From the IMG/VR virus record IMGVR_UViG_3300027983_000028, positions 1-44,195 of that record: 44,195 bases of DNA; one strand, written 5' to 3'. Positions 41,494-44,195 of the stretch are shown in pieces. The translations under genes were made by a program, and so were the position numbers. Source of the DNA: a virus. The notes under the pieces are model-generated. The model had not been told where the DNA came from and made no database searches. It saw nothing but the letters and a program-made list of their open reading frames with translations. The first letter of the stretch is position 1. Every line of letters starts with the position of its first letter.

Positions 41494-41886
41494 ATGCATT
41501 TATGGGGAGACAAAGATTTTGATTGGAAGTCCCTTGACGAGGCTGGCCACTACCTAGAGAAACAATGTAGACGCTGGGCTCGACTAGGCGTACACACTAA
41601 AGAGAAATATGGCACCCTTAGAGTGGATACATGTGGTGCCTATTGGAGCTCCTGGCCTATTCACGGATGGGTATATCCAGGCCACCATTACTATCAATGG
41701 CCAAGGTGGATGATTTCCAAATTGGAATATCCGATGTGGAATGTATTTAGCTTTATGGGAGTGACGTCATTGGTTAATACATATCAGAGATCTGTGTTAA
41801 AACATTTCTGGAAGAAGGCTGCGAATAAGTGGCCTCACATTGCAGAAGAAATACTTGACGAATATGAATGGGAGACAGGGCAATGA
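41494..41886 (+). CDS. 130-aa Trp/Tyr-rich hypothetical protein
   Basis: HLWGDKDFDWKSLDEAGHYL, then RRWARLGVHTKEKYGTLRVD; many aromatic residues (WPIHGWVYPGHHYYQWPRW). I know similar uncharacterised phage proteins with the KEKYGTLR segment, but no function. Four-base overlap with the next gene. Confidence 0.6.
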   Translation: MHLWGDKDFDWKSLDEAGHYLEKQCRRWARLGVHTKEKYGTLRVDTCGAYWSSWPIHGWVYPGHHYYQWPRWMISKLEYPMWNVFSFMGVTSLVNTYQRSVLKHFWKKAANKWPHIAEEILDEYEWETGQ

Positions 41887-42245
41887 GAGAACTTAAAGTG
41901 AGGATATGGCAGGATAGGAAGAAAGAGATGGGAGCCGCTATGTCAATGATGGAAGTGGTGAGACTACCTAGAATTAAATCCCTTCTGAATACAGCCGAGA
42001 TTATACAAGGTACAGGTGTGATGCTCGACGGGAAAGAAATATATGAGGGGGACATAATTGTATACACGGACGAGTATTACGATGAGCGTCTGGCTGTTGT
42101 AACATATTCAGGTAGTGGATTTAAGTTCGATCATATATTAGTAGAGAACGTAAAGAATTGGCCAGAGGTCACAGTGGTGGGGAACGTATATGAAAACCCT
42201 GAGTTGCTAGAAGAATGTTCTTTCTTGACAGGAGCCCATATATGA
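41883..42245 (+). CDS. YopX-family protein
   Basis: 120 aa from ATG 41883 (ATGA). MRELKVRIWQDRKKEM and GVMLDGKEIYEGDIIVY are the YopX start and core, with TVVGNVYENPELL at the end. Function of the family is unknown; common in phages. Confidence 0.85.
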   Translation: MRELKVRIWQDRKKEMGAAMSMMEVVRLPRIKSLLNTAEIIQGTGVMLDGKEIYEGDIIVYTDEYYDERLAVVTYSGSGFKFDHILVENVKNWPEVTVVGNVYENPELLEECSFLTGAHI

Positions 42246-42282
42246 GAATACAATGTAACGACATAATAACTAGGAGAAGTAA

Positions 42283-42387
42283 ATGAAAAAGTTAATAATG
42301 AAAGTTAAACATCTGATGGGCCACGTAGTTCACTATGTGGTGAGGTTGGTTAGAGCATTGATGGGTAGAGAGTGTTGCGAGAAATAG
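42283..42387 (+). CDS. 34-aa basic peptide
   Basis: MKKLIMKVKHLMGHVVHYVV opens a cationic amphipathic peptide with CC near the end. RBS AGGAG. A 14-codon ORF at 42242-42286 bridges it to the YopX-like gene through ATGA overlaps on both sides. Confidence 0.45.
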   Translation: MKKLIMKVKHLMGHVVHYVVRLVRALMGRECCEK

Positions 42388-42398
42388 GAGACATAGCT

Positions 42399-42608
42399 AT
42401 GTTAGCTGTAGGAAATGAAGAGTTAGGAAAAACAATTAAGGAAGGAGACCTCATCACTGACGGCAATGTGAAAGTAGTTGTAGCTTTTAGCTACTCCGAC
42501 GATGGAGAGTTTTCTATAGGGACATTCACTAAAGGGAATGAGTCATACGTTGTGTCCGTCAATGGGCAGCTTCTAAAGGGATGGAAGCCTGTGTTAACAG
42601 AAATGTAA
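42399..42608 (+). CDS. 69-aa hypothetical protein
   Basis: ATG 42399 with GGAG upstream; a TTG/GTG at 42372 is less likely. Beta-rich small domain (LITDGNVKVVVAFSYSDDGE and FSIGTFTKGNESYVVSV). Last gene of the rightward operon. Confidence 0.6.
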   Translation: MLAVGNEELGKTIKEGDLITDGNVKVVVAFSYSDDGEFSIGTFTKGNESYVVSVNGQLLKGWKPVLTEM

Positions 42609-42645
42609 TAGCCACCCTAGAGGCTAGCGTAAACGTTCAATGAGA

Positions 42646-42669
42646 GGGCTCCTAGGGGCCTTCTTTCTT
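42646..42669 (+). terminator. Terminator of the rightward operon
   Basis: GGGCTC-CTAG-GGGCCT, with one or two G-U pairs, followed by TCTTTCTT. It lies 37 bases after the last rightward gene. Confidence 0.6.
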
Positions 42670-42677
42670 ATGGGCGT

Positions 42678-42700
42678 AAAAAAGCCCTCACTAGGAGGGC
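42678..42700 (-). terminator. Terminator of the leftward late operon
   Basis: On the minus strand GCCCTC-CTAGT-GAGGGC followed by TTTTTT. A standard rho-independent terminator for the late genes that end at 42837 and for any transcript started from 42826-42854. Confidence 0.85.
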
Positions 42701-42819
42701 CAATCTATTAGCGTGGGGGTTGATCATGTTCCGCTCCGCTAATTCTACAGGGAATACAATAATAGCCGCCCGGCCATTAAGGAGACGGATCACCTCCTTT
42801 GCTCATCACTGTGGATGGA
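42678..42819 (-). ncRNA. Candidate 140-nt small RNA with extended Shine-Dalgarno sequence
   Basis: A promoter at 42854-42826 and the terminator at 42700-42678 would frame about 140 nt. It contains AAAGGAGGTGATCC, complementary to nearly the entire 3' end of bacterial 16S rRNA. That sequence is partly held in a hairpin, AAGGAG/CTCCTT (42779-42799). Micro-ORFs MSKGGDPSP and MAGRLLLYSL, coupled by TAATG, also occupy it. Could be a ribosome-binding decoy, a coupled leader, or chance. Confidence 0.35.
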
Positions 42820-42825
42820 ATATAT

Positions 42826-42854
42826 ATTATAACCTATTAATAATCTTCGTGCAA
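42826..42854 (-). promoter_or_regulatory. Putative leftward promoter inside the end of the last late gene
   Basis: TTGCAC, 17 bases, TATAAT on the minus strand, overlapping the final codons of the 143-aa gene. The -10 is perfect and the -35 weak. No gene of normal size lies between it and the terminator. Confidence 0.45.
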
Positions 42855-43268
42855 GTCTAAATCCTTTGGCCACGCCTTATGTGGTTTTTTTACATCTAGG
42901 AGCTTCACGTCAAAGTTCTGGGGAATATCCCTCAAGTCCTTCTTCCTAGCCTCCAATACTTTGAGCACGTCTGGTTGTGTTATGTTCCGCATCATTTCCA
43001 TATCGAGTTCTTTTAGTTTCTCGTTTCGTTTTTCTCTGATGCGACTCATGTGAATTTCTTCTGCCTTATCCTGTCTCACTTCTAGTGCGTGTCCCCAGGC
43101 GTCTCTGAACAACCTATTCTCTGGTAGCTTGGGAGGCTCGGATAATATCTCGTAGGTACTTCCGGGCTTTTCATTTAAGTATCTAGTAATACAGTCCTTG
43201 ACGTCTCCTTTAATGTGTTGCATTACTGATACACCACCGTCTTGCCTTTTAAATATTACGTATTGCAT
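42837..43268 (-). CDS. Tail-fibre assembly chaperone-like protein
   Basis: 143 aa. A helical charged region (residues 60-115) ends LRDIPQNFDV, which resembles the ending of small fibre-assembly proteins, then a short tail. Directly follows the fibre gene with a one-base overlap (TAATG) and is the last gene of the late operon. Could also be a virion protein. Confidence 0.5.
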   Translation of the reverse strand: MQYVIFKRQDGGVSVMQHIKGDVKDCITRYLNEKPGSTYEILSEPPKLPENRLFRDAWGHALEVRQDKAEEIHMSRIREKRNEKLKELDMEMMRNITQPDVLKVLEARKKDLRDIPQNFDVKLLDVKKPHKAWPKDLDLHEDY

Positions 43269-44195
43269 TATTGATCTCCTAAGAATGTCAACCCTATAAA
43301 GCTGTAATCACCTAACGTTCCGCTAGAGTTATTCACTTGAAAGTCTGCTATGCCTGCCGCTAGTGGTGTTGATGTCTGCAAACTACATATAACAGCTACA
43401 GATGTGTTCGCTGCCGGGCCTGCACATGCTGCCACTGTGTATGTGGCGTCTGAGAAGTCTGTAGCAATTATTACGGAAAAAACCCCTGTCCCTTCATCCG
43501 TCACCGACGTAATGTTATAACTGCCTGTTATTGCAGGTGATCCAGATTGGTTGTAATTAAGCCAGGCCTTTGCTACTCCAGGGTTATAACGCACCATATC
43601 GGGGGCTACATACGTGTCTTCATTTGTCTCTGCTTCCATGGCTGTTTGGTTTGCTTGAGACACAACAGATGACCAAGCTAGAGTGCCTGATGCATTAGTA
43701 GATAGATATTGACCTGACGTGCCATCCCCATCTGGTAGCACTAAAGATAGACTAGTTGTTACAGCTGCTGGAGATTTGAACCCCATGTAGTTTGTGCCGT
43801 TGTCTGAGTCTTCTAACAGTCGTAACTCACCTGCTCCTGTAGCTCCATTACCTACGGTTAGGGCCGCTCCTGTAATATCTACGGTGCCTGTGCCCTTAGC
43901 TGTAATGTCTATGCCGACGTTTGTATCGCCACCAGAGGCCGTAATACTAACGTCTGTACCTGTGGCTGCATTTGCAAATGTGAATTCATTAACCGCACTG
44001 GCCGTTGATGTAAAGATTATTTCTTCATTTCCGTTAGCATCATATATATCAGCACTACTGGCTGAGTTGTATATCTGCCAATTAGTTCCATCACATACGA
44101 ACAATATAGCTTCATTCTGGTTTCTAATTGTATACGTTGCATTTCCATCCAGTGTTTCAGAAGCGTTCCCGTCTATGATTACTGTGTTGCTGCCT
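43268..44195 (-). CDS. Tail fibre, C-terminal part (joins the gene at 1-711)
   Basis: Open at the right end; bases 43942-43268 give the last 224 codons of the 461-aa fibre. Contains the fibre repeat GELRLLEDSDNGTNYMGFKS and LSLVLPDGDGTSGQYLSTNA, common in marine-type phage fibres, then a beta-rich receptor-facing tail ending DYSFIGLTFLGDQ. The 253-base repeat covers its first part here. Confidence 0.75.
   Translation of the reverse strand, partial: GSNTVIIDGNASETLDGNATYTIRNQNEAILFVCDGTNWQIYNSASSADIYDANGNEEIIFTSTASAVNEFTFANAATGTDVSITASGGDTNVGIDITAKGTGTVDITGAALTVGNGATGAGELRLLEDSDNGTNYMGFKSPAAVTTSLSLVLPDGDGTSGQYLSTNASGTLAWSSVVSQANQTAMEAETNEDTYVAPDMVRYNPGVAKAWLNYNQSGSPAITGSYNITSVTDEGTGVFSVIIATDFSDATYTVAACAGPAANTSVAVICSLQTSTPLAAGIADFQVNNSSGTLGDYSFIGLTFLGDQ
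43943..44195. repeat. Right copy of terminal direct repeat
   Basis: Same as 1-253 except t at 44070 for a at 128. Encodes part of the tail fibre. Confidence 0.95.

Noticed and set aside
1-44195. CRISPR array, integrase or CI-type repressor
   Set aside because: Looked for repeat-spacer periodicity and for integrase or repressor motifs; none seen.

Overview
The window is an essentially complete genome of a short-tailed (podovirus-type) double-stranded DNA phage. The first and last 253 bases are the same sequence with one mismatch, so the unique genome is 43,942 bp and closes as a circle, or carries a direct terminal repeat. The head and neck genes follow the order of Salmonella phage P22: small and large terminase, portal, scaffold, coat, gp4-like and gp10-like neck proteins, needle, gp14-like protein, ejection proteins, then a fibre at the tailspike position. 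I infer a Gram-negative, probably gammaproteobacterial, host from the P22-type machine, the sigma70-type promoters, the GroES-like protein and the yeaG/yeaH/ycgB-like genes. No integrase, excisionase or CI-type repressor was seen.

Layout. (1) Minus strand from about 22.9 kb down to 1, continuing across the junction from 43,942 to 42,837: one late operon for lysis, packaging, capsid, neck, ejection and tail fibre, with coupled ATGA/TAATG junctions. It holds one tRNA gene (Met/CAT type) and, beside it, a 268-base hairpin-rich interval. (2) 22.84-23.52 kb: a divergent control region with two near-identical leftward promoters, a 20-bp element that recurs at 28.7 kb, three CTGTAAA repeats on an 11-bp period and a G-rich tract. 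(3) Plus strand 23.5-27.3 kb: early genes, mostly tiny membrane, secreted or acidic proteins, a Fis-like protein and a ClpX-like AAA+ ATPase, served by repeated early promoters with structured leaders. (4) 27.4-28.7 kb, minus: a ClpP-like protease, a pseudoknotted RNA candidate and an L,D-transpeptidase-like enzyme under their own late-type promoter. (5) Plus strand 28.8-42.6 kb: single-strand DNA-binding protein, family A DNA polymerase, dUTPase, YqaJ-type exonuclease, a nucleotide pyrophosphohydrolase-like protein, then a complete prkA-yeaH-spoVR operon with an intein in spoVR, an HNH nuclease, a zinc-ribbon protein, a second membrane-anchored ClpP-like protease, a phosphoesterase and a YopX-like protein.

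The most unusual content is the phage-borne prkA-yeaH-spoVR set (a bacterial starvation and stationary-phase module) with an intein in the SpoVR signature motif, and a putative two-part Clp-like protease in which the ClpX-like protein keeps an IGF-type docking loop. Several intergenic stretches also look like undescribed structured RNAs. Replication appears host-dependent, because no helicase, primase or RNA polymerase gene was found. All functional calls come from reading motifs and gene order; no database search was possible.
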